A stretch of 64,000 nucleotides of DNA from CAVROP01 sp050012175 (lineage in GTDB: Bacteria; Acidobacteriota; Terriglobia; UBA7540). A program made the translations under genes and the position numbers. Under the pieces are notes generated by a model. The model was not told the origin of the DNA and made no database searches. It worked only from the letters and a program-made list of their open reading frames with translations. Of the stretch, positions 56,257-64,000 are shown piece by piece. The stretch lies in assembly GCA_050012175.1 (NCBI GenBank), contig JBEKHR010000003.1, forward strand, positions 62,001 to 126,000. Direction: 5' to 3'. Every line of letters starts with the position of its first letter. The stretch's first letter is position 1.

Positions 56257-56746
56257 ATATAGGTAAAAGGTGTTTTTTCGGGCCTAAGTGCCAAACCTTG
56301 TCCTTCTTTTTGAAGTAACGCCTAACCTGCGTCACTCTTCCCTCGGTGCTGATTCGTGCGGCAAATGATTTCGCTCGTGTGGAAAGTTCTCTTTCCATGT
56401 CCAACTTGGCTGACACTATTCTCGGCAGCCATTTATCCGGTCCCTCGTGATTATTGGTCACAATGAATATTGCCACCCGCGCTTTTCTGATTTCCGGAGC
56501 ATAAGTGAATTCCATGTCTTGATCGGCAGTGATCAAAACCATTTTGTTACGCTTAATCCCGCAATAGGAAATTATCTCAGGGTCATCTGTGGAGCTTCTT
56601 GGTCCGTAAACATCTCGATGGGAAACGAGCTTAAATCCGGCTAAACGGAGGCCCAGCACCATTGTTCTCGCCTCCATGTTGCGGTCCAGAAAGTAGGAAG
56701 GTGCCCTACGCTGTTGCGAATTCTTGAATGGCTTCTTCGATCTCAA
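56204..56746 (-). CDS. PIN-like toxin (DUF5615 type)
   Basis: The 180-residue frame begins at a TTG (56746) that overlaps the upstream antitoxin gene by 41 bases, so translational coupling is likely. The PIN-like core is 'SYFLDRNMEARTMVLGLRLAGFKLVSHRDVYG', 'DPEIISYCGIKRNKMVLITADQDMEF' and 'VAIFIVTNNHEG', with aspartates where metal-binding residues of PIN RNases lie. Members are RNase toxins, paired with DUF433 antitoxins. The C-terminal 40 residues beyond the domain, which overlap the small forward gene, may be over-extended. It could stabilise the transposon by addiction. Confidence 0.75.
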   Translation of the reverse strand: MRSKKPFKNSQQRRAPSYFLDRNMEARTMVLGLRLAGFKLVSHRDVYGPRSSTDDPEIISYCGIKRNKMVLITADQDMEFTYAPEIRKARVAIFIVTNNHEGPDKWLPRIVSAKLDMERELSTRAKSFAARISTEGRVTQVRRYFKKKDKVWHLGPKKHLLPISTHPVQLLLSNAPLQPF

Positions 56747-57416
56747 TTGGCTCCAAGCCGTAGTCGCTCGCCAGTTCTGGAATGCTCTCCCCAGATTGTC
56801 TCCTGTCTAGCAGCATTTCAGCCATAATACCTGTGCCTCTAACCACTGGCTTTCCAGACGACAGCCGTATATTGATGACCAGGCGTTTGCTGTAAATCGG
56901 ATAGACTTGAATCGGCATTCCAAGATTGTCCCAGTCAATTCGCTCTAAGTACTTTTCCAGAATCTCTTTCATGGCGATCTGTCCCTGTTTCGTTGCGTTG
57001 ATTATTCTGCCGAGATGCTCAACAAACATCCCCTTGCCGAACGTCCTAAAATCGCTACTAAGGAGGGGGTGCAAACTCGGAGCCATCGTTCCTCGAACAT
57101 AATCAATGGCCCAGCGCACGTTTCGTAAGGGGATGTTGCGTTCCCTGGTAGAGCGTAGAATATGAGCTTCGGCCAGATTATAGAAGGACAGAAGCTTGTG
57201 GTGCTTGTCGGCAAGCTCGATTATGGGCTGATAGACACGTTCAATGCCGCGACGGGTGCGGTAGTGCTGCCCTCGCGTCCATGCCTGCAAAGTCGTCCTG
57301 GGAATCCTTAGATACCTCGCCGCTTCCTCAATGCTGTACCGAGGGTATTCCCGCATATCGCCATTGAACCGGACGATTTTTTTCCTGGGCATTTCGAGAC
57401 AACTTTCCGCTAGCAT
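56706..57416 (-). CDS. DUF433-domain antitoxin with N-terminal helix-turn-helix
   Basis: I start at the ATG at 57416 (MLAESCLEMPRK), with GCGAGG 8 bases upstream, giving 236 residues; the frame opens at 57512. An N-terminal HTH ('YSIEEAARYLRIPRTTLQAW') is followed by a central helical linker and a C-terminal DUF433 domain ('KPVVRGTGIMAEMLLDRRQSGESIPELASDYGLEPIEIEEAIQEFA'). DUF433 proteins act as antitoxins to PIN-like toxins and repress their own operon through the HTH. The gene ends 41 bases inside the toxin frame. The order antitoxin then toxin is the usual one. Confidence 0.8.
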   Translation of the reverse strand: MLAESCLEMPRKKIVRFNGDMREYPRYSIEEAARYLRIPRTTLQAWTRGQHYRTRRGIERVYQPIIELADKHHKLLSFYNLAEAHILRSTRERNIPLRNVRWAIDYVRGTMAPSLHPLLSSDFRTFGKGMFVEHLGRIINATKQGQIAMKEILEKYLERIDWDNLGMPIQVYPIYSKRLVINIRLSSGKPVVRGTGIMAEMLLDRRQSGESIPELASDYGLEPIEIEEAIQEFATA

Positions 57417-57630
57417 TTTGACCTCGCCTTGGGTTAGAATTATTCCCAGGCGGGCCAATGCGGTGTTACAGCACCGCGCTGCCACCAAGAGGTGGGCGAC
57501 AAATCGCCCCAAGGATTCACTACCACCAACGATCAGCGACCAAGCTTCTTACACCAACAGCACCGGGCGTGCAAGGCCCGAGTGTCACCAACGACCTCCG
57601 CATTATACAGGAGGTCAACAAATTTTTCTC

Positions 57631-57658
57631 TTGACATGCTTGACAGATATGATATACT
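57631..57658 (+). promoter_or_regulatory. Strong promoter for the transposase operon
   Basis: TTGACA at 57631-57636 and TATACT at 57653-57658 are separated by 16 bases. The ATG at 57684 follows GGGAGAGG. It should drive the transposase, methyltransferase and nuclease genes together. Confidence 0.65.
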
Positions 57659-57683
57659 TGCGTTGTTAGGGAGAGGAAATCCA

Positions 57684-58637
57684 ATGAACTGCCCAACCTG
57701 CAACGCACCAGCTAAGAAGTTCGGGACGCACCGAAACGGCCTGCAAAGATACCGTTGTAGCCTATGCAAAAAGACGTTCACGGAGCCACACACAAGACCG
57801 CTCGGCGATATGATCTTGGCCGAACAAAAAGCCATGAACGTTTTACAGCACTTGGTGGAGGGTTGCTCGGTCCGAACCACTTCCCGCATAACGGGAGTTC
57901 ATCCGCGAACAATCCTCAATCTCCTGAGTCTTGCGGGCGAAAGATGCGAGAAGTTAATGAACGAGCGAATCCACGGTCTGCGAGTCAAAGACGTGCAATG
58001 TGATGAATTGTGGGGATACGTCGGGATGAAGGAAAAGACGAAAGCCAAAAAGGTCAGAGATGAAATCACGGTCGGCGATGCCTACACGTTTGTTGGCATC
58101 GAGCGACACAGCAAGCTGGTGCTCGCTTGGCACCTGGGGAGACGTACCGAACGGGATACGATAGCCTTTACAGAAAAGCTGGCTGCGGCCACCGAGGGCA
58201 GTTTCCAGATCACTACGGATGGATTCGCGCCTTACAGGGATGCCGTTATTCTGAGCCTGGGAGCGCAAGGCATAGACTTCGCGCAGTTGGTCAAACTGTA
58301 TTCCGCGAATCCTGAGAGTGAAACCCGGTACTCTCCAGCCGAGTGTACCGGGTGCAAAAGGGTTCCTATCTTCGGCAACCCCGACATGAGCAAGGTTAGC
58401 ACGTCGCATGTCGAGAGACAGAATTTGACCATGAGAATGCAAATGCGGAGACTAACCCGATTGACCAACGCTTTTTCAAAAAAATGGGAGAAACTCTATG
58501 CGATGCTTGCGCTATACTTTGCATGGTACAATTTCGTTCGCGTCCACCAGACGTTGCGGGTGACACCTGCAATGGAGGCCGGGATTACGGATCACGTCTG
58601 GACAATCGGCGAATTGCTTGGTAAAGTCAGAGCCTAA
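57684..58637 (+). CDS. IS1-family transposase (Zn-ribbon + DDE)
   Basis: The 317-residue protein begins with a zinc ribbon ('CPTCNAPAKKFGTHRNGLQRYRCSLCKKTF'), followed by a helix-turn-helix ('CSVRTTSRITGVHPRTILNLL'). The catalytic DDE domain shows Asp in 'VQCDELWGYVGMKE', Asp in 'ITTDGFAPYRDA', and Glu in 'HVERQNLTMRMQMRRLTRLTNAFSKKW', where the VERxNLxxR...FSK pattern is typical of IS1. It should cut and join the terminal repeats and make the 8-bp duplication seen here. Unlike classical IS1, the gene is a single frame and it sits in a 5.6-kb element with cargo. Its stop precedes the methyltransferase ATG by one base. Confidence 0.9.
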   Translation: MNCPTCNAPAKKFGTHRNGLQRYRCSLCKKTFTEPHTRPLGDMILAEQKAMNVLQHLVEGCSVRTTSRITGVHPRTILNLLSLAGERCEKLMNERIHGLRVKDVQCDELWGYVGMKEKTKAKKVRDEITVGDAYTFVGIERHSKLVLAWHLGRRTERDTIAFTEKLAAATEGSFQITTDGFAPYRDAVILSLGAQGIDFAQLVKLYSANPESETRYSPAECTGCKRVPIFGNPDMSKVSTSHVERQNLTMRMQMRRLTRLTNAFSKKWEKLYAMLALYFAWYNFVRVHQTLRVTPAMEAGITDHVWTIGELLGKVRA

Positions 58638-58638
58638 T

Positions 58639-59661
58639 ATGGCAAGAGAAGGTTCAGTCAAATATCTAAATACGGCGAAGAGTGGCAAGAATGATGAATT
58701 CTACACAATACTTTCCGACATCGAAAGAGAGGCTAGGCACTACCAAAAACATTTCAAGGGAAGGGTAGTGCTTTGCAATTGCGATGACCCGCGTGTCAGC
58801 AATTTCTTTAAGTACTTCGTCAACAACTTTGAAAAGCTGGGGCTGAAGAAGCTGATCACGACCTGCTACAAGAACCAGGAGGCCGACTTGTTCAGCAGGC
58901 ACGACTCGGAACGTGGCATCTACTTGGAGTACTCCGGCGAGCAGAAGAAGCAGCGCCTTCCCGACCCCACAAAGATCAAGCCGCGCAAACTTAAAGGCGA
59001 CGGCGACTTCCGTAGCGAGGAGTGCATCAAGCTGCTCAAGGAAACAGATATAGTCGTCACCAATCCTCCATTTTCGTTGTTCAGAGAGTATGTCGCGCAG
59101 CTTGTGGAATACGGTAAAAAGTTTTTGATTATTGGGAGTTGGCACGCAATCACGTACAAAGAGATTTTCAAGTTGATAAAGGACGATAAGCTATGGATCG
59201 GCGTGAATAGCAATCGGAATTTTTTAGGATTCATTGTGCCAAAGCATTACCCGTTGCATGGAACCGAAGCCCGCGTCGATGAGAACGGAAACAGGATTGT
59301 CTCCACAAACACCACCTGCTGGTTTACAAATATTGATTTAAAAAAGCGGCACGAGGATCTAATCCTCTACAAAGCGTACAATCCGCACGAATTTCCAGCA
59401 TACGACAATTACGATGCAATAGAGGTTTCAAAAACCGTAGACATTCCTATCGATTACGAGCGTGTGATGGGCGTGCCTGTGACGTTTCTTAAATACTACA
59501 ATCCGGCGCAGTTCGAAATCGTTGGTTCCGATTATGATGTGAAACAGGGGCTATTGCCTGAACTTATAAAGCAAGATTGGACGGGCAAGATTGACCGGGC
59601 CTACCTCAAGGGCAAGCGACTGTTTGCGCGAATTCTCATCCGCAAGAGAACGAATAGATGA
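58639..59661 (+). CDS. EcoRI-family adenine-specific DNA methyltransferase
   Basis: The 340-residue protein begins at the ATG at 58639 (MAREGSVKYLNTAKSGKNDE). It matches the EcoRI methylase family through 'GRVVLCNCDDPRVSNFFKYFVNNFEKLGLKKLITTCYKN', the motif IV equivalent 'DIVVTNPPFSLFREYVAQLV' (NPPF, N6-adenine methylation), and 'VMGVPVTFLKYYNPAQFEIVGSD'. It should protect a recognition site by m6A. EcoRI-family enzymes methylate the inner A of GAATTC-like sites, but the target here cannot be assumed. Its stop overlaps the nuclease ATG (ATGA), which couples the two products. Confidence 0.9.
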   Translation: MAREGSVKYLNTAKSGKNDEFYTILSDIEREARHYQKHFKGRVVLCNCDDPRVSNFFKYFVNNFEKLGLKKLITTCYKNQEADLFSRHDSERGIYLEYSGEQKKQRLPDPTKIKPRKLKGDGDFRSEECIKLLKETDIVVTNPPFSLFREYVAQLVEYGKKFLIIGSWHAITYKEIFKLIKDDKLWIGVNSNRNFLGFIVPKHYPLHGTEARVDENGNRIVSTNTTCWFTNIDLKKRHEDLILYKAYNPHEFPAYDNYDAIEVSKTVDIPIDYERVMGVPVTFLKYYNPAQFEIVGSDYDVKQGLLPELIKQDWTGKIDRAYLKGKRLFARILIRKRTNR

Positions 59662-60740
59662 ACATCGACCTCCAAGAAATCACAATCAAGAGACTAACTG
59701 ACGGCTTCGAGGATAGCGACGAGGCCGGAGTCGTCGCGTACGGTGGCAAGCTCGACATTCGGCCGCCGTATCAAAGAGAGTTCATCTACAAGGACAAGCA
59801 GCGAGATGCGGTGATCGACAGCGTTCGCAAGGACTTTCCGCTGAACGTGATGTACTGGGCGGTGCGCAATGACGGCCATTACGAAGTGATTGATGGACAG
59901 CAGCGCACGCTTTCAGTTTGTCAGTACGTCAACGGCGACTTCTCCATCAACGGCCTGGCGTTCCACAACCTGCAAAACAATCAGCAACAACAGATTCTTG
60001 ATTACAAACTGATGGTTTATTTCTGCTCCGGGACTGACAGCGAAAAGTTGGATTGGTTCAGAACCATCAACATCGCTGGCGAGGAACACACCGATCAGGA
60101 ATTGCGTAACGCCGTCTACGCAGGGCCGTGGACTGCGGACGCCAAACGGTATCTCAGCAAGACGGGTTGCGCGGCTTATAAGCTGGCGAGCGATTATCTG
60201 CGCGGCAACCCGATCCGGCAGGAATATCTGGAAACGGCGATTGCGTGGCGCTCGGATCGAGAGATCGAACAGTACATGTCGAAGCATCAGCACGACAAGA
60301 ACGCGACACCGCTGTGGCAGTACTTTCAGAAGGTGATCGGGTGGGTGAAGGCGACGTTTCCGGAGTATCGGCGAGAGATGAAGGGGGTGGATTGGGGACC
60401 TCTCTACAATCAGTTCAAGGACAAGGAGTTTGATACGGATAAGCTGGAGCAGCAGGTGGCAAAGTTGATGCAGGACGACGACGTGGAGAGGAAATCGGGA
60501 ATCTATCCGTATGTGCTGGATGGGGATGAAAGACACCTGAACATCCGCGCATTCTCCGACAACATGAAGAGAGAAGCGTACGAGAGGCAAAAGGGAGTCT
60601 GCGTGAAGTGCAAAAATAAATTTCAGTTGGGCGACATGGAAGGCGACCACGTCAAGCCCTGGCACGAGGGCGGCAAGACGGACGCGAAGAACTGCCAGAT
60701 GCTGTGCAAAGACGACAACCGAAGAAAATCAGCAACATAG
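59658..60740 (+). CDS. DUF262-HNH endonuclease (GmrS/ParB-like plus HNH)
   Basis: The 360-residue protein has an N-terminal DUF262 domain with 'YEVIDGQQRTLSVCQYVNGDF' and 'QREFIY', the ParB/sulfiredoxin-like DGQQR motif seen in GmrS. A helical middle and a C-terminal HNH domain follow ('CVKCKNKFQLGDMEGDHVKPWHEGGKTDAKNCQMLCKDDNRRK'), with the two CxxC pairs for zinc and the DHVxPxxxGG nuclease box. It should cleave DNA. DUF262-type enzymes are known from type IV modification-dependent systems, where cutting needs modified bases. Here the nuclease is joined to an adenine methyltransferase, so it may act as a type II-like restriction enzyme held off by methylation. Confidence 0.82.
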   Translation: MNIDLQEITIKRLTDGFEDSDEAGVVAYGGKLDIRPPYQREFIYKDKQRDAVIDSVRKDFPLNVMYWAVRNDGHYEVIDGQQRTLSVCQYVNGDFSINGLAFHNLQNNQQQQILDYKLMVYFCSGTDSEKLDWFRTINIAGEEHTDQELRNAVYAGPWTADAKRYLSKTGCAAYKLASDYLRGNPIRQEYLETAIAWRSDREIEQYMSKHQHDKNATPLWQYFQKVIGWVKATFPEYRREMKGVDWGPLYNQFKDKEFDTDKLEQQVAKLMQDDDVERKSGIYPYVLDGDERHLNIRAFSDNMKREAYERQKGVCVKCKNKFQLGDMEGDHVKPWHEGGKTDAKNCQMLCKDDNRRKSAT

Positions 60741-60811
60741 ATTTATCCCACTACCCCTTGTGGTTCGCAATTGACAAGGGTCTAGGCATTGTGCCACACT
60801 TAAAAGCGAAT

Positions 60812-60844
60812 GGGGGGAATCGGTCTTCACACCGATAACCCCCC
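60812..60844 (+). other. GC-rich stem-loop downstream of the nuclease gene
   Basis: A GGGGGG-AATCGGT arm at 60812-60824 pairs with ACCGAT-AACCCCCC at 60831-60844 with one bulge. It lies 72 bases after the DUF262-HNH stop and could end the operon transcript. No T-run follows. Confidence 0.4.
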
Positions 60845-60985
60845 GTAACACAGTGCCGCTTGTCAGGCGGCGAGTATTAGTAACCCTAGGTAGAAGCTTA
60901 CCGAAACTGTACTCCCCCTGTCAATCGAAAAAAGCACGTGCGGCGCTGAGGAAGGAGTGTGCCTATATTGGGCACAGCAAAATCC

Positions 60986-61330
60986 ATGGCTTCACCAACA
61001 CTTTCGTCTATGATCACCTTGAAGGCAGAGGACATCGACAAGGAAGTTGCAAAAAACTCAGCAGGTGTCTATGCTCTCGACGCAACTACTACTCCAGGCT
61101 TTACCTTCTCCTACGTTGGGCGGTCTGAGAGTGACGTGGCGGGGCGCTTGAAAACGTATGTGGGAAGTAAATACAGGTTTTTCAAGTTCGCCTACTGCTC
61201 GTCCGCTAAGTCCGCGTTTGAGGCTGAGTGCGAACTCTATCACGACCACCAGCCACCCGATAATATTTACCACCCAGCGAGGCCAGAAGGTTCGAACTGG
61301 AAGTGCCCTCGTTGTAAAGCGTTTGACTAG
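60986..61330 (+). CDS. GIY-YIG-like nuclease domain protein
   Basis: The frame opens at 60959 (GTG), but I take the ATG at 60986 as a plausible start; one at 61010 is also possible. The core 'AGVYALDATTTPGFTFSYVG' and 'RSESDVAGRLKTYVG' resembles the GIY-YIG fold (GVY...YVG with Arg after). 'SAFEAECELYHDH' may supply the catalytic glutamate, and the C-terminal CPRC is a possible zinc knuckle. At about 114 residues it is a minimal nuclease. It ends 4 bases into the opposing small gene. Role in the element is unknown; it could be a DNA nicking or repair function, or a third toxic nuclease. Confidence 0.6.
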   Translation: MASPTLSSMITLKAEDIDKEVAKNSAGVYALDATTTPGFTFSYVGRSESDVAGRLKTYVGSKYRFFKFAYCSSAKSAFEAECELYHDHQPPDNIYHPARPEGSNWKCPRCKAFD

Positions 61331-61539
61331 TTGTCGGCGGATTTGCGCCTGAGAACGTCACGGAGCGCACAGAGGTATCCATAGTGCCAATAGACCCTCT
61401 CCGGGGTTCCCGCGTCGAGGTGTCGCTGCTCCTCGCAACATTCCGGGGCATTTTCTTTCAGCCAATCGCGCAAACCTTCGGCCATCTCTCGGATTGAGAG
61501 CCTGCGTCGGAGAGGCTCGATTTGATTTTGTCGGTCCAT
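61327..61539 (-). CDS. Small hypothetical passenger protein, 70 residues
   Basis: The product 'MDRQNQIEPLRRRLSIREMA' with 'HLDAGTPERVYWHYGYLCAL' is short, charged and without a known domain. It begins 7 bases inside the right terminal repeat and ends convergent with the GIY-YIG-like gene. It could be a regulator of that gene, but I see no evidence of function. Confidence 0.45.
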   Translation of the reverse strand: MDRQNQIEPLRRRLSIREMAEGLRDWLKENAPECCEEQRHLDAGTPERVYWHYGYLCALRDVLRRKSADN

Positions 61540-61545
61540 TTTGTC

Positions 61546-61570
61546 AGCAACGCAACAATATCACACTACC
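61546..61570 (-). repeat. Right terminal inverted repeat of the transposon
   Basis: Exact reverse complement of 55939-55963. Its outer bases supply the stop codon (TAG at 61566-61568) that ends the truncated host gene. Confidence 0.92.
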
Positions 61571-61578
61571 CCGTGGCA
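61571..61578. repeat. 8-bp target-site duplication, right copy
   Basis: CCGTGGCA, identical to 55931-55938. Confidence 0.92.
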
Positions 61579-64000
61579 ATATCGCTTGCCAAAATCGCCG
61601 CGGTTAGCTGCGTCGCGCTGACGAACGTGGTGCTGCGCCCGCTACCGTTCCATTGCACGGTCGAGCCGTTGACAAAGTTCGTGCCCGTCACGGTCAGAGC
61701 AAACGCCGCCGCGCCCGCTGTGGCGCTAGAGGGCGAGAGCGAGGCTATTGCAGGCGCCGGGTTTACAGTCAGCGTCGCCGTCGTTGAAACTCCGTTGTAG
61801 TGCGCTGTGATGGTTCCAGATGTTTGAGCCGTGACGGCAGATGCGCTCGTGTTAAAGGTCCCCGAGGCGAGGCCGGCAGTCACTTCCATCGTTGACGGAA
61901 CCTGAACTACGGCGCTCGAACTGGAAAGGCTGACGGTAGCTCCACCCGTCGGAGCCGAACTACTGAGGGTGACCGTTCCTGTCGCTGTGCCGGGACCGGT
62001 GAGTATCGTGGGATTTAGGGACAGGGATTCTACGACGAGAGGCGCAGGGTTCACAACGAATGTTACCGGGACCATCACAGGAGAATTTGACGCACCGGTC
62101 GCCGTAATTGTGATTGTGTCGTTGTATGTCCCAGGATTTAAGCCCGTGGGATTGGCGTTGACATTGATAGTGGACGGGGCAGTTCCAGAGGTCTGGCTAA
62201 GCCCCAGCCACGGCTGGGTTGCCGATGCTGACCAGACCTCTGTACCACCGCCGGAATTAGAAATGGTCAACGACACTGGCGAAGAGTTTCCTGCCCCTTG
62301 GGTGAGAGTGAACGTCAAGTTGGCAGGCGTCGCTTGCAGGATCGGTGGGAGGTTCTGTAAAAGAACGGTCACACTGCCTTGGTAGTTCGGGACTAAAATG
62401 TCGGGCGCACCATCGCCGTTTAGGTCAGCGATGGTTGCAGGTGCCTCAAGTGAGGTTCCGAGTTCAAAAGGCGTTGACGAGAAAGTGCCGTCGCCATTTC
62501 CTAAGAAGACCTCGTTGCCCCCACCAGAGGATTCCCTGAACACGACAAGATCCAACTTTCCGTCTCCATTAATGTCATCAGTAGCGACAAAGTAGTAATT
62601 TGTCCCAGGCGCAATTGTGGTTCCGGCTCGAAAAGTGCCGTCCCCGTTGTTGAGCAGAATCGAAATCCCCCCGCCGAGGCCAGAATTACCGATCGCCAAA
62701 TCAGGGTATCCATCACCATTGAAATCCGCGGCACAGATTTGAATCGCATATCCAGGGGTTGAGTATTCCTGTTGAGGCTGGAAAGTCCCATCGCCGTTCC
62801 CTAGGAGAATCGACACTTTTTGATTTTGCGAATCGGCCAGGGCAATGTCCAGCTTCCCATCCCCGTTAAAGTCAGCCACCGCCAATGTATACGGGCTGCC
62901 TACAACGCCCACACTGCTCGGATTCGCGAAAGTACCATCACCCTTACCAAGGAGGACGTACGCTTGGGTGAGATTCGATCCTGTTATCACGATATCCAGG
63001 AATCCGTCACCATTCAGGTCTGCGGCTGCTAGTGCCGACCATTGCCCCGGTGCGGCCGGCAGGGGAATCGACGGCATAGGCGTGAAGGTACCGTCCCCAT
63101 TGCCCAGTAGTATGCCAATTGAGCCACTGGTGAGGGAACTGTTGTCATAGACGATATCCAACTTGCCATCGCCATTGAAATCGCCCACGGCAAGCGCTGA
63201 AGAATTGTTGACTGGGAGTCGCATTTCGGGGCCGAATGTCCCATCACCATTTCCAAGGAAGATGGAGAGCCCCCCCGCCTCTGACCCACCAACAGCTAAG
63301 TCTAACTTCCCGTCCCGATTGAAATCACCTGCGGCAATGGCCCATGTCGTATTGCTGACAGGGAAGGATGTCGTGCTAAAGGAAGGGACCGGCCGGGGGT
63401 ATGTGATGTGCTCGGTGAGTGTGTTGGACATAAGGTTCGCGGTGCCGGGGTTCTGCACGGCGATAATCGCGGATCCATTGGCCTGGACGGTAGGGGCGGG
63501 AACAGTTGTCTGCAATTGGCCCGAGCTTATGAAATTGGTTGGCAAGGCTGTACCATTCCACAGGATCTGAGCGCCCGGAACAAACTGAGTACCGTCGACA
63601 GTCAGGGAGAAGCCGACGCCACCGGGGACCACGCTAATAGGGACGAGCGGGGTGGACAGGAATGGCAACGGATTTACCGGCGGCAATGGGCCCGACGGCT
63701 CGACCGTAAGGAGGCAGCTCTGTGAAATGCCATTGTATGTCGCCGTGATTGTTGCAGTGGAGATTGAGAAAACGGAAGCCGTACTGACGGTGAAGACCCC
63801 TGAGCGAAGGCCAGGAGAGATTCCTGTGACTGGCGGAACCTGGACGGCCTCATTATCACTTGACAGAGAGACTATTGCCCCAGTTGCAGGGGCCGGACCG
63901 GTAAGTAACACGGTCCCGTTGGAACTGCCGCCACCCGTGACAGTTAAGGGGCTCAGCGTGAGAGAACTCGGTGCCGTCGGTGTCCCGGCAGGCACGATGG
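61571..64000 (-). pseudogene. 5' part of the giant FG-GAP/Ig-like surface protein gene, open at the window edge
   Basis: The sequence continues past the right edge, so the true start is not visible; the GTG at 63995 is internal. Visible domains, in order, are Ig-like repeats ('PSSLTLSPLTVTGGGSSNGT'), an IPT/TIG block, about seven FG-GAP/VCBS repeats ('AVGDFNGDGKLDIVYDNSSL', 'ILLGNGDGTF'), a BACON-like domain ('WLGLSQTSGTAPSTINVNANPTGLNPG') and a further IPT block. The insertion truncates it after 'ILASDIATG'. These proteins are secreted adhesins or matrix-binding proteins; FG-GAP repeats bind calcium. The disrupted gene encoded at least 1250 residues in this window. Confidence 0.85.

Larger units (their letters stand above)
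55939..61570. mobile_element. IS1-family transposon with defence-type passenger genes (5.6 kb)
   Basis: The element is bounded by perfect 25-bp terminal inverted repeats beginning GGTAGTGTGATATTG and by an 8-bp target duplication. It interrupts a giant surface-protein gene, whose truncated frame ends with a TAG supplied by the inner side of the right repeat. It encodes one IS1-type transposase plus passenger genes. Rightward from the transposase, an adenine methyltransferase and a DUF262-HNH protein are tightly packed, followed by a GIY-YIG-like protein. Leftward is a PIN-like toxin and DUF433 antitoxin pair on the opposite strand. The intact terminal repeats and duplication argue for recent, single-event insertion. 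Confidence 0.93.

Noticed and set aside
1..64000. rRNA or tRNA genes
   Set aside because: None recognised by eye; short tRNAs could be missed without a covariance search.

Overview
The window looks like a chromosomal segment of an Acidobacteriota bacterium, probably of the Solibacter/Bryobacter or Terriglobia type. This is inferred from gene content and not from a marker gene. The clues are a 1131-residue Oar-like TonB receptor with a carboxypeptidase-regulatory N-domain, many glycoside hydrolases with twin-arginine signals, a giant Ig-like/FG-GAP secreted protein, abundant gene fragments, and heptanucleotide tandem repeats between genes. I see no rRNA, tRNA or CRISPR array.

Positions 1-29,500 form a polysaccharide-utilisation region centred on fucosylated and probably xylosylated glycans. 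It holds a GH3 enzyme with a PA14 insert, three GH29 alpha-L-fucosidases, a GH31 alpha-xylosidase-like enzyme, an outer-membrane TonB receptor, a large TPR protein, an FucP-type fucose permease, two LacI regulators and a DUF5695 protein. The DUF5695 gene is split from its Tat signal by a frameshift in a run of nine C. In the middle sits a cassette of a GDP-mannose 3,5-epimerase homologue, a GHMP-type sugar kinase and a tandem nucleotidyltransferase, which together could activate a free sugar to an NDP-sugar.

Positions 29,500-34,200 are a plastic zone: a tyrosine recombinase with a 32-bp palindrome upstream, an Fe-S protein, and remnants of three unrelated genes (FadD-like 5' end, SbcC-like 3' end, M28 peptidase 3' end). 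From 34,200 to 41,000 lies a TetR-controlled RND efflux operon (membrane fusion protein, pump, outer-membrane factor) joined by ATGA overlaps. From 41,600 to 47,200 are housekeeping or hypothetical genes: class I fumarase, LOG-family protein, B12-radical SAM protein, and two unknowns. Positions 47,300-54,100 read as a MurNAc/peptidoglycan-recycling group: a serine hydrolase fused to NamZ (DUF1343), a sodium/solute symporter, MurQ etherase and a UxuA-like TIM-barrel protein.

The most striking object is at 55,939-61,570. It is a 5.6-kb transposon with perfect 25-bp terminal inverted repeats and an 8-bp target duplication, inserted in a giant Ig-like/FG-GAP gene. Removing it and one duplication copy restores that gene exactly in frame. 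It has an IS1-family transposase and passenger genes: a PIN-like toxin with a DUF433/HTH antitoxin, an EcoRI-family adenine methyltransferase overlapping a DUF262-HNH nuclease gene, a GIY-YIG-like protein and two small unknowns. The transposase, methyltransferase and nuclease genes form one tight run, so this looks like a self-mobile defence or addiction cassette.
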